Positions 1 to 6,647 are shown, counted from the first letter of the stretch. The stretch is DNA of 8,802 bases from Chloroflexota bacterium (GCA_018830745.1 JAHJRU010000115.1:1-8802); one strand, 5' to 3'. The notes: generated from the sequence alone by a model not told the origin. Translations and numbers: made by a program.

Positions 1-202
1 CCTGGGATATGGTTTCGAGGTGCTCGGGTTGAATCGCATCCATGCCCGCCATTTCACCCGCAATCCCGCTTCCGGGAGGGTAATGCAGAAAATCGGCATG
101 ACCCACGAAGGCAGCCTGAGACAGCACATTAAGAAATGGGGCCAGCTTGAGGGCCTGGAAGTCTGCGGAATATTGAGGAGTGAGTACTACGGGAACGGGT
201 AG
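1..202 (+). CDS. GNAT-family N-acetyltransferase (RimJ/RimL-like), C-terminal fragment
   Basis: This is the last 66 residues of a protein whose start lies left of the window; the reading frame is open from base 2 to the TAG at 200-202. The visible part carries the C-terminal signature of the RimJ/RimL-type GNAT fold: LGYGFEVLGLNRIHARHF, followed by NPASGRVMQKIGMTHEG. This is the strand and helix region that closes the acetyl-CoA site, and the Asn-x-x-Ser-x-x-x-x-x-x-x-x-Gly-Met-x-x-Glu-Gly pattern is typical. Family members move an acetyl group from acetyl-CoA to an alpha-amino group or small amine in the cytoplasm; the acceptor cannot be told here. Its 3' end overlaps the next gene by 23 nt, so the two are probably cotranscribed and translationally coupled. 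The family assignment is firm and the substrate unknown. Confidence 0.85.
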   Translation, partial: LGYGFEVLGLNRIHARHFTRNPASGRVMQKIGMTHEGSLRQHIKKWGQLEGLEVCGILRSEYYGNG

Positions 203-854
203 TGGGAGTTCGGTTAAACAGCAGGTTAAAACGCTTCTACAGCAGAGGGGCTTTGAGGAGCTGCTGGAGTTGTGCCAGCGGGATAGACGTTTCTGGAGTG
301 CCCTGCGGCAATGTCTTTATGAGGCTGACGAAAATCTGAGTTGGCCGGCAATTGAAGCCGTGGCTGAATTAATGAAGCGGTGGTGGCAGGCCGGTCAGCG
401 GGAGCAGGTGCGGGAATATATCAGAAGTCTCCTGTGGCAGCTGAACGATGAGTCCGGCGGGATTGGCTGGAATGCGCCTCAGACCATAGCCGAAGTTGTG
501 GTGGCTATCCCCCAATTGTTGGACCCGTACAGCAGCATGATGATTGCCCGTACTATAGATGAGCCAGCTTTGATAAAGAGCGGCTTGTGGGGCATCGGTC
601 GGCTGGGCACAAGAATAAGGGAAGCCGTCGCCTTCTTTCAGGATAAGGTATTAGAGGTTTTAGATAGCGATGACCCGGAAACCCTGGGGCTGGCTGCCTG
701 GGCGATGGGGGAGGTCGGTTTTGCCCCGGCTTTGCCGTCTCTGGAAAAGCTATGCGACAGAGCAGAACCTGTGAGGCTCTACGTTGATGGCGGTTTCCAG
801 GAGAAACCTCTGGGACGGTGGGCCAGGGAAGCTATTAAAAAATCGATAATATAG
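180..854 (+). CDS. DVU0298-family HEAT-repeat-like protein
   Basis: A 224-residue soluble, helix-rich protein. It matches what I recall of the DVU0298 family, named after a Desulfovibrio vulgaris protein and found in many anaerobes. Hallmarks are the block LNDESGGIGW (residues 88-97), then the GLWGIGRLG segment (136-143) and LAAWAMGEVG (171-180), which look like helical HEAT/PBS-lyase-type repeats. No catalytic motif, signal peptide or membrane segment is visible, and the molecular role of the family is not known to me; helical repeats suggest protein-protein contacts. The start is GTG at 180: a TGA stop lies in frame at 174-176, and no in-frame ATG precedes the conserved region. A GAGGA stretch abuts the start codon without normal spacing, so initiation may rely on coupling to the overlapping acetyltransferase gene. 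Residues 2-11 are a Ser/Thr/Gly-rich, probably disordered lead-in. It converges on the minus-strand cluster. Confidence 0.8.
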   Translation: MSTTGTGSGSSVKQQVKTLLQQRGFEELLELCQRDRRFWSALRQCLYEADENLSWPAIEAVAELMKRWWQAGQREQVREYIRSLLWQLNDESGGIGWNAPQTIAEVVVAIPQLLDPYSSMMIARTIDEPALIKSGLWGIGRLGTRIREAVAFFQDKVLEVLDSDDPETLGLAAWAMGEVGFAPALPSLEKLCDRAEPVRLYVDGGFQEKPLGRWAREAIKKSII

Positions 855-893
855 GGCTCTCGTATAGCTGCTAAAGCAAGGGTGCTATATTAT
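837..893 (-). terminator. candidate factor-independent terminator of the minus-strand cluster
   Basis: A perfect 9-bp inverted repeat pairs ATAATATAG (846-854) with CTATATTAT (885-893). Read on the minus strand, the stem is followed after three bases by six T residues (842-837). The 30-nt loop can form a small inner hairpin (TGC-TTTA-GCA). The stem is AT-rich and the loop long, so this is weaker than a textbook intrinsic terminator. It sits 8 nt beyond the stop of the iron-sulfur protein gene, where the minus-strand transcript should end. Its distal arm contains the TAG stop of the convergent DVU0298-family gene. On the plus strand no clear T-run follows the stem. Confidence 0.35.
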
Positions 894-900
894 TGTGAAT

Positions 901-1545
901 TCAGTTCTTATTGTCTTTGAAACCGATGTGCCAGTGTGCCCCATCGCAAAAGGGTTTGTTCTTTGAGCCGCCACATCGGCAGAGGGAATAATGTTCCTTT
1001 GATTCAGGCTTGGAGCCGGTGGGGTCCTGGAGTTCGATGCCGCCGTCCACACGGTGAGGTCCGTCCTTGGCGATGGTAACTGCCGGGCTGCGGTTCTGGT
1101 CCTGGTAGAGGACCCCGTCTTTGGTATAACTTAAAGCTCCAGAGGGGCACAACCTGATTGTCTGGGCGGTTTCTTCCGTGTCGGCACCGTCAGGGTCAAT
1201 CCAGGGTTCATGCCCCATGTTGAACACCGTGGGGGAATTATCGGTGCAGAATCCCGAATGGGCACAGACGCCCCGGTTGTCATGGATGGTTATCTCCTGG
1301 CCGACATAGTCGTCCATTTTATCGGGTACCCTGCCCGGACTCTTATCACCGTTGAAGTCGTTTTTCAGGTGTGTTCCGTCGCAGAAGGGCTTGTGGGATG
1401 AGCCTCCGCAGCGGCAGAGGTACATTTCCGGTTCCGTGGGAATCGTCTCCCCCCTGGAGTTTTTGAAATCGGTGAGGTTGGTGACGCGGTAGGGACCATT
1501 TACCGTAGGCTCAATAGTTGGTTTGTCATCCTTCTGTTCTGACAT
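901..1545 (-). CDS. CDGSH / YjdI-type ferredoxin / CDGSH iron-sulfur protein
   Basis: A 214-residue soluble protein with three predicted iron-sulfur sites. Residues 44-59 fit the CDGSH pattern C-x-C-x2-S-x3-P-x-C-D-G-T-H, with ligands C44, C46, C55 and H59. Residues 189-204 repeat it, with C189, C191, C200 and H204; this motif binds a 2Fe-2S cluster through three Cys and one His. Between them, about residues 83-148 resemble the divergent mono-cluster ferredoxin domain of E. coli YjdI (Fer4_19): C94, C100 and C133 in GVCAHSGFC and LCPSGALSY. No signal peptide is seen. The likely role is electron transfer or redox/iron sensing, but the partner is unknown. The ATG is preceded by a strong AAGGAGG with 5-nt spacing. 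It lies 22 nt after the MFS gene and is the last gene of the minus-strand series, so it may be cotranscribed without sharing the metabolic role of the other genes. Confidence 0.9.
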   Translation of the reverse strand: MSEQKDDKPTIEPTVNGPYRVTNLTDFKNSRGETIPTEPEMYLCRCGGSSHKPFCDGTHLKNDFNGDKSPGRVPDKMDDYVGQEITIHDNRGVCAHSGFCTDNSPTVFNMGHEPWIDPDGADTEETAQTIRLCPSGALSYTKDGVLYQDQNRSPAVTIAKDGPHRVDGGIELQDPTGSKPESKEHYSLCRCGGSKNKPFCDGAHWHIGFKDNKN

Positions 1546-1567
1546 GGCAACCTCCTTCTATCCAAGC

Positions 1568-3157
1568 TTATTGCGGGTTCTTATCAGCTACCCCGCCGCA
1601 TATTCCGTGGACAGTCCCGACGGAAACTGACCGGCCCCCGGGTGGCGAGCCGCGCAAGGTAACTATGGAGACCAGTGCACCGGCAAGTGCCAGACCGGCA
1701 CCCACCAGCATGGCCCAGCGGAACCCATAAATGAAAGATTCCTTGACGGCGCGTTCGGCCAACTGCCGGGATGATTCATCGAATGTACCCGGTATGATGA
1801 TATTGCCCAGGTTGTTCGATTGGGCTAGAATCTGTGCTTGCTCCTGCTGAGCCAGGCTGGAGGTGCTTATGGTGTCATTCAGGTGAGCAGTAAAGGCTGA
1901 AATTACCACGGCGCCCAAGACGGCCACGGCCAATAAGGCCGCCATTCTGGATACGGCATTGTTGAATCCGGAAGCTGACCCGGAGAATTGTGCCTCCACG
2001 GATAGAGCCAATTTGGTGAGCGGAGCAATTAGCAGAGCCATGCCAACGCCGATTAATATTAACCCGGGCAAGAAGTGTCTGAAGTAGTTTGCCTCAGAGC
2101 CACCGATAGCCAGTGTGGCCATGCCGATAGCCAGTATAATAGGCCCGATAATCATCTGAAAGCGTGTGCCTATCCTATCAGCCAGGGCTCCGGCTGGACC
2201 AGCCAGAAATGTAATTATCACTATAAGCGGCAGCAAGGCGAACCCGGCTATGGTGGGTGATAGCTCTTGAACTTGCTGTAAGTTGAGAATCAGGAAAAAG
2301 AATACTCCATTGAGAGCGAAATAAATCAGCAGGGTAACCGCATTGGCACCTAGGACGAGGCGGTTTTTCAGCAGGCTGGCCGGAACCAGTGGTTGCGGCT
2401 GCCGCTTCTCGGTAAACACAAATAAGAAAACGGCTATGGACCCACCAGTTAATCCACTGATAACAAACGGATTATTCCATCCGGCAGCCGGCCCACTGAT
2501 AAGTCCGTAGGCTATCCCAAAAAGGCCCAGGATAATGAGGATTGTTCCTCGCCAATCCAGGTGCCGGATGCTGGCATTTCGACTTTCCGGGACGTAGATG
2601 GCGGTGATAATAATGGTCAGGACGATAATAGGCACCGGCAGGAAAAAGATCGCCTGCCAGGAGAAGTTTTCCACCAGCCAACCTCCTACCCAGGGACCCA
2701 GGGAGGCCACGCCTCCTGACAGACCGGCCCACAGGCCTATGGCTTGTCCCCGCTGATTTTCGTCGAAGCAGGCATTGATTATGGCTAGACTCTGGGGTAT
2801 CATCAGAGCCGCACCAGCTCCCTGAAGAGCCTGGAACGTAACCAGCAGATTTATGGAGGAAGAGAGTGCGGAGAGAATAGCCCCGCTGGCGAAAAGGCTC
2901 ATCCCGGTGATGAAAATCCTTTTTCGGCCGTAACAATCGCCCAGTGACCCCCCAATCATCAGCAGGGATGCCAGTGACAGCAGTTGGGCATTGATTACCC
3001 ATTGGAGATCGTTGATGCTGGCATTTAAAGAGGACTGGATGACTGGCAAAGCCACAATAACGGCGGTTCCCATCAAGAAAGAGGTTCCGCTGGCTAATAG
3101 AGTTGCCAGTAGAACCCACCGCCCCAGGGCTGAATTGACCGAACAGCCTTGAATCAT
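1568..3157 (-). CDS. MFS transporter, DHA2 (14-helix, EmrB/QacA-like) type
   Basis: A 529-residue integral membrane protein, the usual length for 14-helix DHA2 drug:H+ antiporters. The first helix (about 13-40) leads into the family signature LQWVINAQLLSLASLLMIGG (51-70), then motif A, GGSLGDCYGRKR (69-80), in the loop between helices 2 and 3. An antiporter-type motif C appears at 149-159 (GVASLGPWVGG). About a dozen further hydrophobic stretches follow to residue 500; a polar loop lies near 425-475, before the last helix, as is common in this subfamily. The last 28 residues are hydrophilic. Members usually export drugs or metabolites using the proton gradient. Its place between an enolase-superfamily gene and an iron-sulfur gene leaves the substrate open; moving the hydroxy acid handled by the neighbouring enzymes is possible. 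The ATG lies 18 nt after the preceding stop, has no good ribosome-binding site, and is partly buried in a hairpin (separate entry). Confidence 0.9.
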   Translation of the reverse strand: MIQGCSVNSALGRWVLLATLLASGTSFLMGTAVIVALPVIQSSLNASINDLQWVINAQLLSLASLLMIGGSLGDCYGRKRIFITGMSLFASGAILSALSSSINLLVTFQALQGAGAALMIPQSLAIINACFDENQRGQAIGLWAGLSGGVASLGPWVGGWLVENFSWQAIFFLPVPIIVLTIIITAIYVPESRNASIRHLDWRGTILIILGLFGIAYGLISGPAAGWNNPFVISGLTGGSIAVFLFVFTEKRQPQPLVPASLLKNRLVLGANAVTLLIYFALNGVFFFLILNLQQVQELSPTIAGFALLPLIVIITFLAGPAGALADRIGTRFQMIIGPIILAIGMATLAIGGSEANYFRHFLPGLILIGVGMALLIAPLTKLALSVEAQFSGSASGFNNAVSRMAALLAVAVLGAVVISAFTAHLNDTISTSSLAQQEQAQILAQSNNLGNIIIPGTFDESSRQLAERAVKESFIYGFRWAMLVGAGLALAGALVSIVTLRGSPPGGRSVSVGTVHGICGGVADKNPQ

Positions 3158-3175
3158 GGTATCTTTTTATACCAT
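3156..3175 (-). promoter_or_regulatory. hairpin over the MFS start codon, with a two-codon ORF
   Basis: In the 18-nt gap before the MFS gene, the minus-strand message can fold AUGGUAU (3175-3169) onto AUACCAU (3162-3156), a perfect 7-bp stem with a 6-nt AAAAAG loop. The downstream arm contains the first two bases of the MFS start codon. The upstream arm begins with an in-frame ATG that reads Met-Val-stop. The only purine-rich, SD-like sequence is in the loop, so initiation on the MFS gene may depend on ribosomes arriving from the upstream gene. This is read directly from the bases; any regulatory effect is inferred. Confidence 0.3.
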
Positions 3176-4267
3176 TTATTCCACCACGTCAACGGTGACT
3201 TCAGCGACTTTTTCCCAGTCTATTTCCAGTCCTAACCCCGGCTTCTGTGGCAGGCTGACATATCCATCAGCCTCCAGAGCAATCGTATCTTTCATAGCGA
3301 CGTCGAGGAGCCCCTCGGGCACCGGCATCTCAAAGAAATCGCTATTGCTGAGAGAAGCCACCAGGTGGAGGTTGGCCGCCTGATGGAGTGGTGGGCCGGA
3401 GGCATGGCCCTGGCAACGACGGCCAAATCCTTCGGCTATGGCGGCTAGCTTCCTGCTCCAGGTAATCCCCTGGCGGGCGGCATCTGTCTGCACCATGTCG
3501 AGCGCCCCGCGCGCCAGGTAATCGGCGTAATTTCCCAGGCTCAGATTCAGGGAATCCACGCCAATAACCGGCACATCTAGTTGACGGCACAGCTCAATGT
3601 AGCCCTGCACGTCGCTTTCGGGCAGCGGCTCTTCGTACCAGTAGAAGTTCAGGTCGTCAACAACCTGTCCTGCCCTTAGAGCTTCCTCTCGACTGTAAAG
3701 ACCCAGCGGGTCGATCATTAAATCGATGCTGTCGCCCACCGTCTGGCGGATGGCACGGCACAGCTCTATATCGCGGTCGGCTTCGCCGAAGGGGTGGAGT
3801 TTTATGGCGGTAAAACCGTGCTCGACCAGGGACTCAGCCAGCTTCTGGAAGCTATCAATGTCCGGCGGGGTCCGGGTGCTGGCATAGGCGCGGACACGGT
3901 CTTTAGACCCTCCCAACAGGCGGTAAAGGGGGGTGCTCAGGGATTTGCCCACGATGTCCCACAGGGCGGCATCGATGCAGCCCATGGCATATATCGGCAT
4001 CAGAAAGCGGGTGGTCCGGTAGAGACGGTTCCATATGCCCTCGGTGTAGAACGGGTCTTCGCCTATTATACGGCTCTTGAGCCCCAATATTTGTTGTGCC
4101 AGCAGCCTGCAGGGAAAACCCGGGGTAGTAAAGTCGATATTCCCCTCAATGCCCTCGTCAGTAAAAACTCTGACGATGCCAATCTGCACCTTGTGTCTCC
4201 CGTGCAGCGTCAGGTTATATTCTAATCCCGGCTCAATGACATGAACCTTGATATCTGTAATTTTCAC
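3176..4267 (-). CDS. mandelate racemase/muconate lactonizing enzyme family protein (enolase superfamily)
   Basis: A 363-residue cytoplasmic enzyme, of normal length. An N-terminal capping domain (about 1-125, including GCIDAALWDIVGKSLSTPLY) precedes a TIM barrel. The spacing of acidic residues fits Mg2+ ligands: D186 in MIDPLG, E212 in YEEP and D238 in GVDS, each 26 apart as in mandelate racemase. K156 in KLH sits at the catalytic lysine position, with H158 where the second Lys of K-x-K often is. D262 (QTDAARQG) and H288 (CQGHASG) fit the Asp-His dyad of the mandelate racemase subgroup. Such enzymes abstract the proton alpha to a carboxylate, giving racemisation or dehydration; acid-sugar dehydratase is the most likely broad class, substrate unknown. 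The start is GTG, with a GAGGAGGT ribosome-binding site 4 nt away. It follows the MDH-like gene by 55 nt and precedes the transporter by 18 nt, so it is probably in the same operon. Confidence 0.87.
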   Translation of the reverse strand: MKITDIKVHVIEPGLEYNLTLHGRHKVQIGIVRVFTDEGIEGNIDFTTPGFPCRLLAQQILGLKSRIIGEDPFYTEGIWNRLYRTTRFLMPIYAMGCIDAALWDIVGKSLSTPLYRLLGGSKDRVRAYASTRTPPDIDSFQKLAESLVEHGFTAIKLHPFGEADRDIELCRAIRQTVGDSIDLMIDPLGLYSREEALRAGQVVDDLNFYWYEEPLPESDVQGYIELCRQLDVPVIGVDSLNLSLGNYADYLARGALDMVQTDAARQGITWSRKLAAIAEGFGRRCQGHASGPPLHQAANLHLVASLSNSDFFEMPVPEGLLDVAMKDTIALEADGYVSLPQKPGLGLEIDWEKVAEVTVDVVE

Positions 4268-4306
4268 CTGTACCTCCTCGGAGCTTTACCTTGATATCAT
4301 GGGAGC

Positions 4307-4321
4307 GAACAGGGGCTGTTC
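4307..4321 (-). repeat. short perfect inverted repeat after the MDH-like gene
   Basis: GAACAG, a three-base spacer and CTGTTC form a 6-bp perfect inverted repeat one base beyond the TAG of the MDH-like gene, in the 55-nt gap before the enolase-superfamily gene. No T-run follows on the minus strand, so it is not a convincing terminator. It could be an intercistronic mRNA-stability hairpin or chance. Confidence 0.3.
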
Positions 4322-4322
4322 T

Positions 4323-5297
4323 CTATTTCATTCCCAGCGTATCGGTAACGTATTTGGTGGCTGCGGTCAGGCTGTTCACCGACTGCTGAAGCCATTCTTT
4401 TTCATCCTGGTTGAGTTCTAATTCTATAATCTCATGAATACCCTGCCGCCCCAGAACAACGGGCACGCCCATGCTGAATCCCTGGTAGCCATACTCGCCG
4501 GTCAGTGCGGCACAGGCAGGGATTATTTCTCGGGTATCATCGGTGATTATCTTAACCATTTTTGCCAGCCCGGCGCCGGTTAGAAAGCCGGAGCTTCGCC
4601 CCGCCTTGAGGCTGAGCATATGCTTCAAATGGTCCTTTGTTTTTTGGCGGAGGTCTTGTTTAATTTCTTCTTTCAGCGCATAGGGTTGGCCATCTACTCG
4701 GACAGTGTCGAAAAGCAGTACCTGGTTGTCCCCGTGTTCCCCGATGGCTAAACCGTCCACCCGGCTGGGCTCAACCCCGATGGCCCGGGCAACGCCATGT
4801 CGGAAGCGGATGGTATCGTTAAGGGAATAACCGATAAATCTCTTGCGGTCTCTGGTTGAACTGAGTAAATACGAGGCATAGTTGAGCACTTCCACCGGAT
4901 TGGCAACCGTAATAACTACGGCATCGGGACAGAACTGGTTGATAGCTTGCGCCCACTCCTGTATGACTGCCAGGTTGTCAGCCACTAACTGCTGGCGCGA
5001 GTATATCTTGCCTTCAGCGGCGCCCTGGCTTTCCGCGGCCTCGGCTTTGGCGCCTACACTGACTCCGGCAGCAATGATAACGATGTCCGAGTCGCTGATA
5101 TCCTGATGGCTGCCCATACGTATTGAAAGGTCTTTCTGGTGAACTACAGCGGCGTATTCGGTATCCATGAAATAATTCTCCAGCACATTCTGTCTGATGT
5201 CAGCTACCACCAGTTCATCGGCTAATCCTTGAGTGGCAATGCTGAGAGCTGCACTGGAACCTACACAACCAGCCCCACCAATTACACTAATCTTCAT
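4323..5297 (-). CDS. lactate/malate dehydrogenase-like NAD-dependent 2-hydroxyacid dehydrogenase
   Basis: A 324-residue cytoplasmic oxidoreductase of the LDH/MDH superfamily. The Rossmann fold starts with ISVIGGAGCVGSS (3-15), and D33 at the end of the second strand favours NAD over NADP. Catalytic residues are all found: N133 (VANPVEVLN), D161 and R164 (LNDTIRFR), and H188 in the GEHGD motif (186-190). R101 in SRQQL matches the conserved active-site-loop arginine. The expected reaction is oxidation of a 2-hydroxy acid to a 2-oxo acid with NAD+. The specificity loop (about 79-100) is not the usual PRKPGMSR (malate) or QKPGETR (lactate) type but an Ala/Glu/Gly-rich stretch, so the substrate is uncertain and a plain mdh or ldh label is not justified. 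The ATG follows AAGGAG, which lies directly after the stop of the upstream LarA-like gene (14-nt gap), implying coupled translation with a racemase that could supply the right enantiomer. Confidence 0.88.
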   Translation of the reverse strand: MKISVIGGAGCVGSSAALSIATQGLADELVVADIRQNVLENYFMDTEYAAVVHQKDLSIRMGSHQDISDSDIVIIAAGVSVGAKAEAAESQGAAEGKIYSRQQLVADNLAVIQEWAQAINQFCPDAVVITVANPVEVLNYASYLLSSTRDRKRFIGYSLNDTIRFRHGVARAIGVEPSRVDGLAIGEHGDNQVLLFDTVRVDGQPYALKEEIKQDLRQKTKDHLKHMLSLKAGRSSGFLTGAGLAKMVKIITDDTREIIPACAALTGEYGYQGFSMGVPVVLGRQGIHEIIELELNQDEKEWLQQSVNSLTAATKYVTDTLGMK

Positions 5298-5311
5298 TAA
5301 TCAGCTCCTTC

Positions 5312-6559
5312 TTAAGTAGAATATTGAATATCAGCAGACGGATATACGGCTACTTTAGCCGTAGCTCCATGAAATTGCTCCAGTAACCTGGTTACCTCTT
5401 GCCAGTTGCTCATTAACAGGACTTTATCCTTTTGCGGGAAGTGATCCACGCTTCTTAATTCTGGGTATTCAGTATAAAGGATGAAATGATTAACATGGGG
5501 GGGAATTGTATACTGGCGACGGATGTTTCCACAGATATTCTTGCCAAAGGTATCCAGCAGGTAATGTATTACCTGCCCTGATGGGGAGTTAGCAATGACC
5601 ACTACGTCGCCGCCTTTAGGACTTACCGCCGTATAGGCGTTTACCCAGGCCGTCTGGCATTCGCTGGCTTTGACATAAGCGTTGGCGATGACGATATCGT
5701 TATCCCTGGTGTTGGCAACGATGTAGTGGGATTTCGCCTTTTCCACCGCCTTTTTATAAGTCGGTTCCAGGGCACCGGCAAAGATTTCCACCGGCTGTCC
5801 CCACATATTAACGATACAGTCCACCTTCATATCAAGGCCTGCCATCTGGCCAATTTCCCGCACGTCGGCATTCATCGGGTTGTCATCAAAGATTCCCATG
5901 CATGATATACCGCGATTTTTTATGCCATCTCTCCATACCTTATGTGTCTGGCTATGCTCGGCGGTCACGGTTTCATACGAAGCTACACCGGGCATTATTA
6001 TCTTGGCGCCCCCACTGAAGCCGTGGGAGATATGGGGTGATATCTGTCCAATGCCAATTTTAAGGTCGCAGTACATGACCTCGCTATTAATGGAAACCTC
6101 AGTCCCGAAGCTGGTGGTGCCAACATAGGTGCAGTTCATGAAGGGGCAATGATTATATACCGGAAACCGGGACATTACCTCTTCGCCCAGCTTTTTGACT
6201 ATACTTAGGCGGTCCAGAGCCTGATGGTTAGCTATGGCAGCCACGAAACGGATCTGGTGGTCGGCGATGCCGGCTTCCGCCAGTTCCTGTAAAATAGGCG
6301 GCAATATTTCAGAGACGGGTGTACTGCGCGTCATGTCATCAAATATAATAACCACCTCTTTTTTGTCCTTAGCCATTTCTCTTAGAGGTGGCATGCCGAT
6401 AGGAGAAACAATGGCGGCCCTGATTTCATCCGGTGTCATGGCAGGACGGTCATAGCCGGCAATATGGTGTACCGCTACTTCCCAGCTATCGGGTAAAGGA
6501 AACTCGACTTCTCTGGGCTCATACCAGATGTACTGGGGCAGTTTGATAACATTGGTCAC
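5312..6559 (-). CDS. LarA-like nickel-dependent 2-hydroxyacid racemase
   Basis: A 415-residue protein close in length to Lactobacillus plantarum lactate racemase LarA (about 424). The N-terminal domain carries FDDMTRSTP (73-81), whose D75 and R78 match LarA D72 and R75. Further on are H112 (IANHQ), H176 (SPHIS), K186 (GGAKIIMPG) and H202 (TAEHS). The 10- and 16-residue spacings of H176, K186 and H202 are the same as LarA H174, K184 and H200, the acid/base His, the cofactor-tethering Lys and the nickel-ligand His. This strongly suggests use of the nickel pincer nucleotide cofactor, whose makers LarB, LarC and LarE are not in the window. The family racemises or epimerises several 2-hydroxy acids. 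Positions aligned by eye with LarA Q295 and K298 read E300 and T303, so lactate need not be the substrate. The start is GTG, with AGGAGG 7 nt upstream. The MDH-like gene follows after 14 nt. Confidence 0.87.
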   Translation of the reverse strand: MTNVIKLPQYIWYEPREVEFPLPDSWEVAVHHIAGYDRPAMTPDEIRAAIVSPIGMPPLREMAKDKKEVVIIFDDMTRSTPVSEILPPILQELAEAGIADHQIRFVAAIANHQALDRLSIVKKLGEEVMSRFPVYNHCPFMNCTYVGTTSFGTEVSINSEVMYCDLKIGIGQISPHISHGFSGGAKIIMPGVASYETVTAEHSQTHKVWRDGIKNRGISCMGIFDDNPMNADVREIGQMAGLDMKVDCIVNMWGQPVEIFAGALEPTYKKAVEKAKSHYIVANTRDNDIVIANAYVKASECQTAWVNAYTAVSPKGGDVVVIANSPSGQVIHYLLDTFGKNICGNIRRQYTIPPHVNHFILYTEYPELRSVDHFPQKDKVLLMSNWQEVTRLLEQFHGATAKVAVYPSADIQYST

Positions 6560-6606
6560 TTTCTTTCCTCCTGAGCTACTGCTGCCGTGTACGCATTTCC
6601 GCCTAA

Positions 6607-6635
6607 AGCATACAAGAGGTTGGCTGTTATTTCAA
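6607..6635 (-). promoter_or_regulatory. candidate sigma70-type promoter before the larA-like gene
   Basis: In the 88-nt gap upstream of the larA-like gene, the minus strand reads TTGAAA (6635-6630), a 17-nt spacer and TATGCT (6612-6607), four of six matches to the -10 consensus and five of six to the -35. Transcription would begin near 6600, leaving a leader of about 40 nt that holds the AGGAGG ribosome-binding site. It is the longest gap in the minus-strand series, which is where an internal promoter would be expected. No operator palindrome is clear. Confidence 0.4.
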
Positions 6636-6647
6636 TGTCCCATACTA

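Noticed and set aside
2472..3119. Long open frame (215 codons) on the minus strand inside the MFS gene
   Set aside because: It is the same strand in another frame; the translation is Arg/Gly/Ser-rich with no domain, whereas the 529-residue frame has clear transporter motifs.
3794..4225. 143-codon open frame on the plus strand
   Set aside because: Lies wholly antisense to the enolase-superfamily gene; no recognisable domain and no independent support.
4245..4298. 11-bp direct repeat ACCTTGATATC at 4245-4255 and 4288-4298
   Set aside because: One copy is within early codons of the enolase-superfamily gene; two short copies without further copies or symmetry are consistent with chance.
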